From UBA11795 sp964652755 (lineage in GTDB: Bacteria; Chloroflexota; Dehalococcoidia; Lucifugimonadales; UBA826), in the NCBI GenBank assembly GCA_964652755.1, contig CAZZBP010000032.1, forward strand, positions 1-21,304: a stretch of DNA of 21,304 bases, read 5' to 3'. The translations under genes and the position numbers were made by a program. Shown piece after piece: positions 8,340 to 16,670 of this stretch. How positions within the stretch are numbered: position 1 is the first letter of the stretch; each line of letters begins with the position of its first letter. The notes under the pieces are model-generated. The model was not told the DNA's origin and searched no databases. It was given only the letters and a program-made list of their open reading frames with translations.

Positions 8340-9326
8340 ATGAGTTCAGGGATAACAGATGTTCCAGGCATAACGGTTGGCCATTGGACAGATAGAACAG
8401 CCGCGACAGGGTGTACCGTAGTGCTTTGTGGCTCACAAACTGTAGGGGGAGTGGATGTAAGGGGGTCATCACCGGGGACTAGAGAAACAGATATTCTCGC
8501 GCCTGACAGGAGAGTAGAAACCGTCAACGCAGTGATGCTCAGTGGAGGTAGCGCTTATGGCCTCGCTGCCGCAGACGGTGCAATGGAATATTTAGAGAAG
8601 CGAGGGATTGGAGTAATAGTTGGCTCAAATGTGATCCCGATAGTTTCGTCAGCAATTATATTCGATCTAGGTATGGGAAATGGTTCGATACGGCCTCGAC
8701 CAGAGAGCGGATATGAAGCATGCCAGAGTGCATCTTCTGGACCGATAGAGCAGGGATCTGTCGGAGCTGGCACAGGGGCTTCGGTAGGTAAGGTATTCGG
8801 TGTTAAGAGAGCCGTTAAGGGAGGAGTAGGGACGTCATTGAGCCATCTTGGGAATGGTTTAATGGTTGGCGCATTGGTGGTGGTAAACGCCATAGGTAGC
8901 GTTCATGACCCCGATAGTGGACAACTTATAGCAGGCCCGCGAACTGAAGACAACGGTATGGTCTCTTCAATGGAAGCACTTTTATCTGGAGATGCACACA
9001 ATATTCCGGGCCCTGGTTCTAATACCACGATAGGCGTTGTTGCAACCAACGCGAAATTGACCAAGGCCCAAGCTAGCCGTCTAGCCTCCAGTGCCCACGA
9101 TGGCCTTGCTTTGGCAGTAAGGCCATCTCATTTGATTGGAGATGGGGACACGATGTTCGCCCTTTCTACTGGGGACCACTTTTCAGGAGTCAGATCTAGC
9201 GAGGAAGCACAAGAGAATTTCAACCGACTAATTGCCGCTACAGTTAGATGTACCTCACTGGCTATCATAAACGGGGTGAAAAATGCTGAGGGGATGCATG
9301 GAGTTCCTTCTATAGGTGACTTGTAG
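8340..9326 (+). CDS. P1 family peptidase (DmpA/S58-type N-terminal nucleophile hydrolase)
   Basis: This 328-residue protein belongs to the S58/P1 (DmpA, L-aminopeptidase D-Ala-esterase/beta-aminopeptidase) family. These enzymes cut themselves into two chains and expose a Ser or Thr nucleophile. ITDVPGITVGHWTD at the N-terminus is the family opening. MLSGGSAYGLAAADG (65-79) is a conserved core motif. The self-cleavage region is SNTTIGVVATNA, with N228, T229 and T230; the nucleophile is most likely one of these threonines, rather than the serine of Ochrobactrum DmpA. No signal peptide is visible, so it should be cytoplasmic. ATG at 8340 is preceded by GGAG at 8327-8330 (nine-base spacing). It is divergent from the cupin gene. 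The natural substrate (D-amino-acid, beta- or small peptide amides) cannot be told from sequence. Confidence 0.9.
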   Translation: MSSGITDVPGITVGHWTDRTAATGCTVVLCGSQTVGGVDVRGSSPGTRETDILAPDRRVETVNAVMLSGGSAYGLAAADGAMEYLEKRGIGVIVGSNVIPIVSSAIIFDLGMGNGSIRPRPESGYEACQSASSGPIEQGSVGAGTGASVGKVFGVKRAVKGGVGTSLSHLGNGLMVGALVVVNAIGSVHDPDSGQLIAGPRTEDNGMVSSMEALLSGDAHNIPGPGSNTTIGVVATNAKLTKAQASRLASSAHDGLALAVRPSHLIGDGDTMFALSTGDHFSGVRSSEEAQENFNRLIAATVRCTSLAIINGVKNAEGMHGVPSIGDL

Positions 9327-9876
9327 AAATTCGGTGAAAGATGAAGTTCGATCAGGAGATGTTTTACTTTTAAACGCCCTCCAAGGTGGGAACCCGGGTT
9401 AGTTGAAAATATGGTGTTCACCAATAGATAACTTCTATTTACATTCTTTACCATCCTCAGATAGGTATACATGTCTGCCTATGCAGTTGTAAGTGCGCAT
9501 TGATGAACCAACGAAAATAATATGCTGATGGCAAGTACCCACTTGTCGTGAAGATTTTTTGGGAAACAGATTGATGTTGTTACTGAGAAATTTTCGACAA
9601 TTCCGGCCTCTTTTTTTATAGGATAAGAGTGGCATAAGATTAACGAAATACTTCTTGTTTGGCATGATCACAAGTTTCCTTATGGTGATAGAAAACACCG
9701 ATGGTGGCAACCCGAGCACAAAAACTTCTACAGGTTGAGTACAGTTGGGGGGAAGAATTTATGAGATTTACTTTGATCTGGACTCCAGGGGCAAAAATGT
9801 TGACTCTAGAAGATGGTATGTGAAAAAGAATTCGACTGAGAATAAACAATCTCAAGAAACTGAAGAAAGGACGGTA
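9327..9876. other. 550-base stretch without a recognised gene
   Basis: This lies between the P1 peptidase and surE. Short open frames on both strands (for example 9435-9719 and 9640-9855, minus) have no recognisable motif, no good ribosome site and unusual composition, so they are not called. It contains a 10-base palindrome AACCCGGGTT at 9391-9400 and a T-run near 9610 without a convincing stem before it. It may hold the surE promoter or be remnant sequence of a lost gene. I could not recognise homology in any of the three plus-strand frames from 9440 to 9876. Confidence 0.5.
9866..9871 (+). promoter_or_regulatory. Shine-Dalgarno site that fixes the surE start
   Basis: AAAGGA lies five bases before ATG 9877. 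This favours that start over the in-frame codons upstream (open from about 9745), whose 44 extra residues are polar and do not resemble SurE. Confidence 0.6.
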
Positions 9877-10674
9877 ATGGATAAGACCTCAAACATACTC
9901 CTTACAAATGACGATGGCATTAATTCTCCCGGGCTTTGGGCCATGGCGGAATCTCTAACGGGGGTTGGCCAAGTTACTGTAGTTGTGCCTGATAGAGATC
10001 AGAGTGGAACGGGAGCTTCCATGACGTTAGTGAAACCTCTAGCTATTGAAGTTGTGGAGTCACGAATCAAAGGGGTGAGCGAAACGTACACTGTCGGCGG
10101 AACACCTGCAGATTGCGTAATTATGGCTGCAGAGCATCTTCGTAAGGGAAGTATTGACCTCGTAGTTTCAGGAATTAATCAAGGCGCTAATTTGGGATTA
10201 GACGTATTTAACTCAGGCACTTTTGGAGCTGCTCTACATGGTTATTTCAGAGGAATTGATTCAATTGCGATCTCCTCAAAATACGTGGATGATGTTCTCT
10301 ATGGGCCTGCGGCGATAGTAGGTGCGGGATTGGCAAATCTCCTAGGAAAGGGAAATAACGGGGCTCCCTTTCTCCTAAACGTAAATTGCCCTCCCAGCGA
10401 GATTGAAGGTATCAAAGGGGTGGAATTGACCACTTTGGGGCCTAAGGCGTATTTGGAGAATGTCGAAGAGGTAAAAAGTGGGAGACGTACTTTTTTTTGG
10501 CTACACCACAATAAGGCCACCGGAGCTCCCCTAGAAAAAGGCACCGATGTGTGGGCCATAAATAATGGGAAAGTTTCAATAACTGTTATCGACCCATATC
10601 TGTCTACCTTCAACTCTTGTAACAGATCCGAAGATTTCGTTAATGTAGCGGAATCCTCCTTGGGCATAAATTGA
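9877..10674 (+). CDS. surE: 5'/3'-nucleotidase SurE
   Basis: SurE is a metal-dependent phosphatase acting on nucleoside 5'- and 3'-monophosphates and often on polyphosphate. Starting at ATG 9877 the protein has 265 residues, normal for the family. The metal-binding NDDG follows ILLT at the N-terminus. PDRDQSGTGAS is the nucleotide-loop motif, GGTPADCV the next conserved segment, and SGINQGANLGLDVFNSGTFGAA carries the metal-ligand Asn and the SGT loop. The C-terminal DPYLSTF is also typical. The gene has a T8 run at 10491-10498 that is in frame. It stands alone, with its end facing the enolase-superfamily pseudogene 25 bases away. Membership is secure; the preferred substrate is not deducible. 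Confidence 0.93.
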   Translation: MDKTSNILLTNDDGINSPGLWAMAESLTGVGQVTVVVPDRDQSGTGASMTLVKPLAIEVVESRIKGVSETYTVGGTPADCVIMAAEHLRKGSIDLVVSGINQGANLGLDVFNSGTFGAALHGYFRGIDSIAISSKYVDDVLYGPAAIVGAGLANLLGKGNNGAPFLLNVNCPPSEIEGIKGVELTTLGPKAYLENVEEVKSGRRTFFWLHHNKATGAPLEKGTDVWAINNGKVSITVIDPYLSTFNSCNRSEDFVNVAESSLGIN

Positions 10675-10699
10675 TACTGGTTCTCATCTTAGGCGATTG

Positions 10700-11499
10700 C
10701 TATTTATCTCCGTATCCAGCCACTGCGTTTGCCCTCAAATATTCCTCATCCAGGTTTATCCCTAGCCCTGGGTTTTCTGATAAATAAAGATCTCCATTTC
10801 TAATATCTAAAGGAACATCGATTAGTGGGTTGTAGCCACTCGGGTCGTAGCGCATGGGCTCTAACTTGTAGAAGTTTGGAATCGTTGCTGAAACGTGGGC
10901 TCCTGCCATTATGTTTATTGGTCCGCTTGCATCGTGCGGGGATACTGGAATGTAATAAGCTTCTGCCATCGTAGAGATTTTCTTAAGTTCCGTTATGCCT
11001 CCGGTCCAAGTAACGTCGGGCATGACGTAGTTAGCCAAGTTATTCTCAAAAATTGGTATAAATTCAAACCTTGTATGAAGTCTTTCGCCGACGCTGATTC
11101 TGACAGCGGTGCTATCGCGGACTTGCTGAAGGGCGTGATAGCTTTCTACAGGTACGGGCTCTTCAAACCAGTGGATACCATACTCCTAATCGCCGCTGTC
11201 GTTGCACCCCGAGTGCCTGTGTAGGCGAATAGTTGAAAAGTCCTAGCCCATATCTCCTTAATTCGTGTCCGATCCCTACCAACTAGGAAATCTTTTATTT
11301 CCGTAGTGAATTTCTGTATTGCTCTGTTTCCAATATTTCCCGGATAGTTTGTGATCTCTCCCCATCCGGTAATGCCTTCATCAGTATCTATCTGGACGAA
11401 AACGAACTCTCTTTCGACCAAGTTTCGAGGTTCGACACTTCCTGGACGATCATCCCACTTCATTTTCATTAAGTAGCTTTTCAGATCCGTGATTTTCAT
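10700..11499 (-). pseudogene. Mandelate racemase/muconate-lactonizing-type enolase-superfamily enzyme, internal deletion
   Basis: The gene starts at ATG 11499 behind AAAGGAGT (11508-11515, eight-base spacing). The N-terminal capping domain is intact (MKITDLK, GITGWGE, then GATTAAI) to about residue 104. The frame then reaches a stop at 11146-11148. In another minus-strand frame, beginning right at 11185, the sequence resumes as EYGIHWFEEP, then SVGERLHT, PDVTWTGG and SPHDASGPI, ending at TAG 10700-10702. These are the later barrel strands: the Glu of FEEP, the Glu of VGER and the catalytic-type His of PHDASG. What is missing is the roughly 100-120 residues between, which normally hold the KxK base and the first metal-binding Asp. 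An enzyme of this family cannot work without them. This looks like a true internal deletion, not one wrong base. The former substrate would have been a sugar acid or similar acid, but which one is unknown. Confidence 0.8.
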
Positions 11500-11529
11500 T
11501 GATTCAGACTCCTTTACTGGTTATTGATA

Positions 11530-11545
11530 TCGTATTCGAATACGA
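11530..11545. promoter_or_regulatory. Perfect 16-base palindrome, candidate operator
   Basis: TCGTATTCGAATACGA is its own reverse complement. It lies in the 139-base divergent gap, 31 bases upstream of the enolase-superfamily start and about 94 bases before the MFS start, where a dimeric repressor would overlap the leftward promoter. Size and symmetry fit GntR- or LacI-type operators, but no regulator gene is in the window. Confidence 0.5.
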
Positions 11546-11624
11546 CGAAGTTCTGTCTAGCGCCTTGTTTTAGACCATTTCATGATTGGATAAACTAGAT
11601 GTCTCGACAACTAACTCATTCAAT

Positions 11625-11630
11625 AAGGAA
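11625..11630 (+). promoter_or_regulatory. Shine-Dalgarno site that decides the MFS start
   Basis: AAGGAA ends eight bases before TTG 11639. The in-frame ATG at 11648 is 17 bases away, too far, so the TTG is preferred. Confidence 0.45.
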
Positions 11631-11638
11631 CGAAATCT

Positions 11639-13003
11639 TTGGAACCTATGGACGGGACAGAATCCGACTCAAGAATAGGGAGTTGGGCAACATCCACACC
11701 GTTCTACTATGGGTGGGTGATTCTTGCAGTAGCAGGTATCACCCACTTTACTTCTGCGCCTGGTCAAACCTATGTGGCTTCTATATTCCTGGAACCTATG
11801 ATTGAGGATATGGGTTGGTCTCGCACGGTTTTCTCTGGTCTTTATACGGCGGGATCTATGACGGCAGCTTTCTTTATGGTGGCCGTAGGAAAGGCCCTCG
11901 ATCGATTCGGCGCTAGAAGGACATTAGCCATTCTATGTATCTTGATGGGGTTTGCAGCAATTTGGATGAGTGGAGTCGACGCTAAGTGGAAACTTTATGT
12001 TGGCTTTGCTGCTCTGAGAACTATTGGTCAAGGATCCTTTGGGTTAGTAGCGACAACGATGATATCGACTTGGTTCGTAAGGATGAGGGGTCGGGCTACA
12101 GCTCTAGCTTCACTTGGGGGTGCTATGAGTATGACTGCGTTCCCTTTCATAGTACATCTTTTAATTGAAAGCCTAGAGTGGAGACAGGCATGGATAACAT
12201 TGGGAATTTCAGTTTGGATATTACTTCTCGTTCCTGTGATTGTACTAGTTAGAAGATCTCCTGAGGATATCGGTGTTCTTCCCGATGGAGATCAGTTTGA
12301 TGAATCGAGCGAGAAAAGTAGTGACTCTGAAAGAATACCTATTACAGAAAATGAGTCGTTGGACAAATCATCCTCTGAACTTGGTGAAATTCATTTCAAA
12401 TTGAGCGAAGCCTTACGGACAAAGTCGCTTTGGATGCTTGTATTCTCTTCAATAGCTTTACCACTGATTATGACCGGATTGATGTTTCACCATGTTTCGA
12501 TTCTAGGTTCTAAAGGGCTTTCTCCTGCGCTCGCAGCAGGAACAATGGGTCTTTTTGGCCCTTTAATGTTGGTGGCTAATTTAGGTGGAGGGTATTTGTC
12601 GGACAGAATGCCCAATAGATTCTTGCTCGCGGCAGGTCAGGCGATTCTTGTGATTACTATGCTTTGGGCGATGACAATTGAAACGGCCTGGCAAGCGGTT
12701 TTTTATATAGTATTAGCCTCTCTAAGCGTGGGGCTGGTTGGAACCACAAACACTGTTATTTGGGCGAATTATTTTGGCAGAAGATATCTCGGATCGATAA
12801 GAGGATTTGCAACGACTATTATGGTTGCATTCTCCGCTATGGGCGCGCTACCGTTCGGGATCATATACGACAGGTCAGAATCTTATGACACAGCGATAAT
12901 GATCCTTCTGGTTCTTCCTGTGTTCGCTTGTATTTTCTCCTTTTTAGCCCTCCCTCCTCAGCGACGTGGGAAGAGTATTGAGTCTTCGACTAACGTTTTT
13001 TGA
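11639..13003 (+). CDS. MFS transporter, monocarboxylate/oxalate-formate-porter-like
   Basis: This is a 454-residue inner-membrane transporter of the major facilitator superfamily with about 12 membrane segments. The opening FYYGWVILAVAGITHF and the SIFLEPMIEDMGWSRTVFSG segment resemble the monocarboxylate porter/OFA group. The A-type motif between TM2 and TM3 is GKALDRFGARRT. RMRGRATALASLGGAMS marks the TM4-TM5 region. Between the two halves is a long hydrophilic, Ser- and acid-rich loop (about residues 215-250). The second half repeats the pattern with GGYLSDRMPNRF. The TTG start is chosen on its ribosome site. It is divergent from the deleted enolase-family gene, and such pairs usually import the acid that the enzyme uses, so an organic or sugar acid is a reasonable guess. 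The transporter itself shows no lesion. Confidence 0.88.
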   Translation: MEPMDGTESDSRIGSWATSTPFYYGWVILAVAGITHFTSAPGQTYVASIFLEPMIEDMGWSRTVFSGLYTAGSMTAAFFMVAVGKALDRFGARRTLAILCILMGFAAIWMSGVDAKWKLYVGFAALRTIGQGSFGLVATTMISTWFVRMRGRATALASLGGAMSMTAFPFIVHLLIESLEWRQAWITLGISVWILLLVPVIVLVRRSPEDIGVLPDGDQFDESSEKSSDSERIPITENESLDKSSSELGEIHFKLSEALRTKSLWMLVFSSIALPLIMTGLMFHHVSILGSKGLSPALAAGTMGLFGPLMLVANLGGGYLSDRMPNRFLLAAGQAILVITMLWAMTIETAWQAVFYIVLASLSVGLVGTTNTVIWANYFGRRYLGSIRGFATTIMVAFSAMGALPFGIIYDRSESYDTAIMILLVLPVFACIFSFLALPPQRRGKSIESSTNVF

Positions 13004-13157
13004 CTGGAGACTTTTTCTAACTTGACTGTGACGTATAGAGTGGTTAATTCGCCGAAAATCGCGAACCGCGTTAAAAAACGAAGCACCTTGTACATTTACG
13101 AATAACTGAGATAGAAGTTAAACTAATTCAGTCAGGCATTGGTGTCTATCCAAATGC

Positions 13158-13928
13158 TCAAGATTGCATGATGAAGTTTGACAATAAGACAACGGTGCTT
13201 CGAAGCGATTCGTGAAAGGAGTTTCGGTTCCATTTCCAATCATGAACACCTGTTAGGTCATGGTCATCAGAAACGACAAATAATCCAACTGCGGGTATAC
13301 CACGGTATTTTGCGACTGTTAATAGTGCAGACATTTCCATATCGACCCCGATAATGCCAGCTTCCCGCCAACCAAGTTCTGTATTTATGGTTTGACGGTA
13401 AGGGGCATCAGTACTCACTGTCCTTCCGGTATGTACAGCAAGTCCTGTATTTTCTGTATACTTTTTCAACTTGAGGTATGCTGAACTGTCCGGACGGGCA
13501 GCCAGTCCAGAGAGAGCATAGTGGTACGATGTTCCCTCTTCACGAATTGCCTCATTTGGGATAACCAAGTCTCCTATTCTAAGACCCGAACTTACAGCTC
13601 CGCAAAGCCCGAGTATGAATACCTCCGTCACTCCCCTTGCTATAGCTGTATCTAGAGCGCTGCTTCCTATAGGCGCTCCTATAGTACCTTCGATGAACCC
13701 CATTTTTTCGTTCCCCCTGATCTTATAAAATTCACAATCTCCACCAAAGAACGTAAATCGTTCGGGAGAGGTCCATAGATCAAGTTTATCTTTAAGTTCA
13801 TCAAGAACGTGAGTAGCGAATATCATCATTAGTTTTGGGGGAAGATCGGATTCTGCCCGATATTGAAGATTCGGACGTATTACGCTCGAAGAGCAATCCT
13901 CTGGGTCAAACCATGATTCACGTGTCAT
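13158..13928 (-). CDS. Nucleoside phosphorylase (PNP/uridine phosphorylase family)
   Basis: This 256-residue protein is a purine/pyrimidine nucleoside phosphorylase (PNP_UDP_1 fold), which splits nucleosides with phosphate in salvage. The glycine-rich phosphate/ribose segment IEGTIGAPIGSSALD (79-93) and FILGLCGAV (104-112) are seen. The ribose-binding motif is GVDMEMSALL (194-203), with E198 in the Met-Glu pair, and D221 in VVSDDHD is at the base-contacting position. The length fits the uridine-phosphorylase/hexameric PNP group. ATG 13928 lies 18 bases downstream of the nudC stop, so the two genes probably share a transcript, and both handle nucleotides. Base preference (uridine or purine) is not determined. 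The gene converges on the MFS gene with a 154-base gap that has no convincing terminator. Confidence 0.88.
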   Translation of the reverse strand: MTRESWFDPEDCSSSVIRPNLQYRAESDLPPKLMMIFATHVLDELKDKLDLWTSPERFTFFGGDCEFYKIRGNEKMGFIEGTIGAPIGSSALDTAIARGVTEVFILGLCGAVSSGLRIGDLVIPNEAIREEGTSYHYALSGLAARPDSSAYLKLKKYTENTGLAVHTGRTVSTDAPYRQTINTELGWREAGIIGVDMEMSALLTVAKYRGIPAVGLFVVSDDHDLTGVHDWKWNRNSFHESLRSTVVLLSNFIMQS

Positions 13929-13946
13929 GACTGGATTAAGATCTGG

Positions 13947-14906
13947 TTAGTTGTGCTCTTTTAGTGCCCATGATCTGACAAGATGATGGGCTATGGCCAT
14001 TTTCATTGGGACCCTCAGTATGTCGCTTTTATTGTCCAAGGCCTTTAGTACCTCTTCCCGTGAGAACCATTTGACGTCGGTCATCTCCTCGGGGTCCATG
14101 TCTATGTTGGTGGTGGATGCTTCAGCGTGGCACCCGATCATCAGTGAATACGGCATTGGCCAGGGTTGGGAGGAATGGTACCGGACATTCTTGACTTCTA
14201 TACCCGCTTCCTCCATTACTTCTCTGGCTACTGCCTCTTCTATGCATTCCCCTTGATCCACAAATCCAGCTAATGCTGAATACGTGTTTGTTTGTTGTAG
14301 TCGGCCCCGGGATTGCCCAAGAAGGCATCTGTCTCCGTCATGAACGACGACAATAATTACTGGGTCTGTGCGCGGAAAATGCTCAACTCCGCATCTTGAG
14401 CAAGACCTAGACTGACCACCTCGTTTCATTAATGTTTCTGAGCCGCATGCTGAACAATAGCGGTACCGTTCGTGCCAATATGTCTGAGTTCTGGCATGTG
14501 CTGCGACACCGGCATCTTGAGCTTCGAGCATTTGTCCGCACGTACGGATATCGACAAACCTTAGGTCAGGATTTGTTAATCTTATATTGGAATCTGAGAA
14601 TGAGTTTCCGGAAACCTTTATGGCGTAATGATATCTTTCATTCATAATTCCTAGAAATATTGGAGCTGATTCAACATTTTGCCTTGCCAGATCGTCCTTG
14701 TTAACCCAGTACAATGACGGCTCATCCGAGGTATTTACTAGAAGGTCAAGATTTCTGAGAGGTAGGAATTGGCTAGAAACATCCTTTGTCATTTCATCCA
14801 GCTTTGCTTCCTCTCTTCTCTCCTTTTCTCCCCTGTCAAGTGGATTCCCCGAGAATACGTGCCCATATCCATGGGTACCCGAAAATGGACGTTTTGAAAT
14901 CGACAT
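13947..14906 (-). CDS. nudC: NAD(H) pyrophosphatase NudC
   Basis: This Nudix hydrolase cuts NADH to NMNH and AMP and, in E. coli, removes NAD caps from RNA. It has 319 residues: an N-terminal NUDIX-like domain, a zinc ribbon with C151, C154, C169 and C172, and a complete Nudix box from G214 to I236 (E220, R228, E229, E232 and E233 in place). SQPWPMP (246-252) is the NudC-specific motif, so this is not a generic Nudix enzyme. ATG 14906 is preceded by GAGGAGT five bases upstream. The first 40 residues are polar and charged, a little longer than in some relatives. It is followed by the nucleoside phosphorylase and is divergent from the NIPSNAP gene. Identification is strong. Confidence 0.94.
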   Translation of the reverse strand: MSISKRPFSGTHGYGHVFSGNPLDRGEKERREEAKLDEMTKDVSSQFLPLRNLDLLVNTSDEPSLYWVNKDDLARQNVESAPIFLGIMNERYHYAIKVSGNSFSDSNIRLTNPDLRFVDIRTCGQMLEAQDAGVAAHARTQTYWHERYRYCSACGSETLMKRGGQSRSCSRCGVEHFPRTDPVIIVVVHDGDRCLLGQSRGRLQQTNTYSALAGFVDQGECIEEAVAREVMEEAGIEVKNVRYHSSQPWPMPYSLMIGCHAEASTTNIDMDPEEMTDVKWFSREEVLKALDNKSDILRVPMKMAIAHHLVRSWALKEHN

Positions 14907-14962
14907 TTAGGACTCCTCTACAAGAATTCACGCTATTAAATCACATAGTACTAGCAGATTTG

Positions 14963-14992
14963 TTGACATTTGGCTGTGCTGGGTCTGAGAAT
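14963..14992 (+). promoter_or_regulatory. Candidate promoter for the NIPSNAP gene
   Basis: A perfect -35 TTGACA (14963-14968) is followed after 18 bases by GAGAAT (14987-14992), 4 of 6 matches to the -10 consensus. It ends 28 bases before the GTG start at 15021, within the nudC/NIPSNAP divergent gap. Confidence 0.35.
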
Positions 14993-15020
14993 TGGCTGAC
15001 TTTGAAAGGGAGGTTTACCT

Positions 15021-15347
15021 GTGATTTACGAGACTCGTATTTATGAGACACACCCAGGAAGGCTACCTGCCCTTCACTCAAGATTTCGAGATCATACTAT
15101 GAAAATTTTTGAGCGTCACGGCATTAAAAACATAGGATACTGGACGTCTGAAGTTGGTGAATATAGTGACCGACTTACATATATCGTGGCATTCGATGAT
15201 AGTGGTGCCCGTGAAAAGGCATGGGAATCGTTCAGGAATGATCCAGAATGGAACAAAGTACGTGAAGCCTCGGAAAGAGACGGTCCCATCGTGAAGAGAG
15301 TCTTCAACAATCTTCTCTCACCAACAGACTACTCACCGCTTCAATAG
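15021..15347 (+). CDS. NIPSNAP family protein
   Basis: This 108-residue protein matches the NIPSNAP dimeric alpha/beta-barrel (ferredoxin-like) family. It shows YETRIYETHPGRLPAL at the N-terminus, an FRDHTMKIFERHGIK helix, GYWTSEVG, then LTYIVAFDDSGAREKAWESF and DPEWNKVREAS. These short bacterial proteins often lie beside catabolic genes; no precise reaction is established for most. No signal peptide or membrane segment is seen. GTG 15021 is preceded by GGGAGG (15008-15013) at seven bases. The MFS gene downstream is 107 bases away and could share the transcript. Confidence 0.85.
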   Translation: MIYETRIYETHPGRLPALHSRFRDHTMKIFERHGIKNIGYWTSEVGEYSDRLTYIVAFDDSGAREKAWESFRNDPEWNKVREASERDGPIVKRVFNNLLSPTDYSPLQ

Positions 15348-15454
15348 CGATATATCGGCTATTTCCGGTAATTGGTGAGACATAATTCAGATAATGGAAT
15401 TTATCCAGTGCATAGGAAGTTGTCCCATGAGAATCAGCCTGTACAGGCCCTCTC

Positions 15455-16663
15455 ATGACAGTTAGTTGGAAATCCGTCTTGAAGTACAAAGATTTTCGAT
15501 TCCTGTGGGTTGCTACCGCTTGCCAGTCCGTAGGATTTGGAATGGACAACGTCGTCTTGGGCTGGCTTGTATTCGAATTGACATCTTCCCCATTTATGGT
15601 GGGACTTGCTGCAGCTCTCAGAATGGTTCCCCTATTTGTTTTAGGGGTCCTTTCAGGGGCAATAGCCGATAACGTAGAGAGAAGAATTCTTCTGCGGTTT
15701 GTAACTTTGGCAGGAGGGTTGGTTATGGTCCTCCTCGGGGCATTACTAATAAGCGGTTTCAAAAGTGTCTGGTTAGTTATTTTTCTTTCAACTGTAGCCG
15801 GATCATCTTTCGCGTTCCTTCTAACGCTAAGGCAGTCATATACATATGATATTGTAGGTTCTGGGAACTCGCTCAGTGGGCTTTCGATGCTACAAATAGC
15901 ATCTACCGCAGGGGCCATACTTGGGTCCTTACTGTCAGGCTTTTTGATAGCGATGGCCGGAGCCGGATGGCAGTTCGTAGTTGTAGGGTGCACATACTTT
16001 ATTTCGTTTATAGTTCTGTTTGGTACCCAATCTTCGGGTCAGTCGGCCTCTAGGATCAGCAGATCGGTGCGTTCCAATTTAATTGGATACCTAAGTCTTC
16101 TGAGAGAATACCCGATACTTCTAATACTCATGTGTCTCGCGTCTATAACAGAGATATTTGGGTTTAGTCATATGAGCCTTATTCCGGTTTTCGCAAAGGA
16201 AGTACTCGGTGTAGGATCTGTTGGATTGGGACTGCTAACTTCGATTAGGCAATTAGGCGGATTTATAGGCCTCTCAGCCCTCGCAGCAATGGGAGACTTT
16301 CAGAAAAAGGGATTATTGATGTTCGTCATCGCGATCTCTTTTGGATTGGGTCAAATGGCCGCGTTTAAAGCTGACAGTGTGATTTTGTATGGTGGACTAC
16401 TTTTGTTTCTGAATGCATGTGCTATGTCCGTCGATACCTTGTATAAAACACTCATGCAACAAAACGTTCCTAACGAGCACAGGGGAACGGCTATGGGGTC
16501 ATGGGTACTGAGTATAGGGACGGGACCAGTTGGCCACTTGGGAGTTGGTGCTATTGCTGGAACATATGGTGCTCCTTTTGCAATGCTTTTGAATGGAGTG
16601 TTTTTGTCCGCTTGTAGTATCGGTACCGGATTTTTCCTGCCTAAAATTAGGAAACTGCCTTAG
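15455..16663 (+). CDS. MFS transporter, MFS_3/EntS-like exporter family
   Basis: This 402-residue membrane transporter has about 12 predicted segments. KDFRFLWVATACQSVGFGMDNVVLGWLVFELT at the N-terminus, split by the usual first loop, and GVLSGAIADNVERRILLRF (TM2-TM3 loop) are typical of the EntS/MFS_3 group, whose members mostly export siderophores, drugs or small metabolites. MQQNVPNEHRGTAMGSW near residues 329-345 matches the late loop of that family. ATG 15455 is chosen because it directly precedes the conserved KxxDFRxLW segment; no clear Shine-Dalgarno site is seen. It is convergent with the E2 gene, leaving seven bases. The substrate is unknown. Confidence 0.87.
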   Translation: MTVSWKSVLKYKDFRFLWVATACQSVGFGMDNVVLGWLVFELTSSPFMVGLAAALRMVPLFVLGVLSGAIADNVERRILLRFVTLAGGLVMVLLGALLISGFKSVWLVIFLSTVAGSSFAFLLTLRQSYTYDIVGSGNSLSGLSMLQIASTAGAILGSLLSGFLIAMAGAGWQFVVVGCTYFISFIVLFGTQSSGQSASRISRSVRSNLIGYLSLLREYPILLILMCLASITEIFGFSHMSLIPVFAKEVLGVGSVGLGLLTSIRQLGGFIGLSALAAMGDFQKKGLLMFVIAISFGLGQMAAFKADSVILYGGLLLFLNACAMSVDTLYKTLMQQNVPNEHRGTAMGSWVLSIGTGPVGHLGVGAIAGTYGAPFAMLLNGVFLSACSIGTGFFLPKIRKLP

Positions 16664-16670
16664 AGGTAAG

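Noticed and set aside
9435..9719. 94-codon minus-strand open frame in the gap before surE
   Set aside because: No family recognised, no clear ribosome site, odd composition; listed only as part of the non-coding stretch.
9745..9876. Long N-terminal extension of SurE
   Set aside because: The 44 extra residues are not SurE-like, and AAAGGA correctly spaced before ATG 9877 points to the shorter protein.
13004..13157. Possible terminator between the first MFS gene and the nucleoside phosphorylase
   Set aside because: Only short stems (four to five base pairs, such as CGCG-AAC-CGCG) are seen, without a proper T-run after them.
15304..15993. 229-codon open frame on the minus strand opposite the NIPSNAP end and second MFS gene
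   Set aside because: It is antisense to a well-supported MFS gene, rich in Pro/Thr/Ser as expected from reading a membrane protein gene backwards, and has no recognisable motif.
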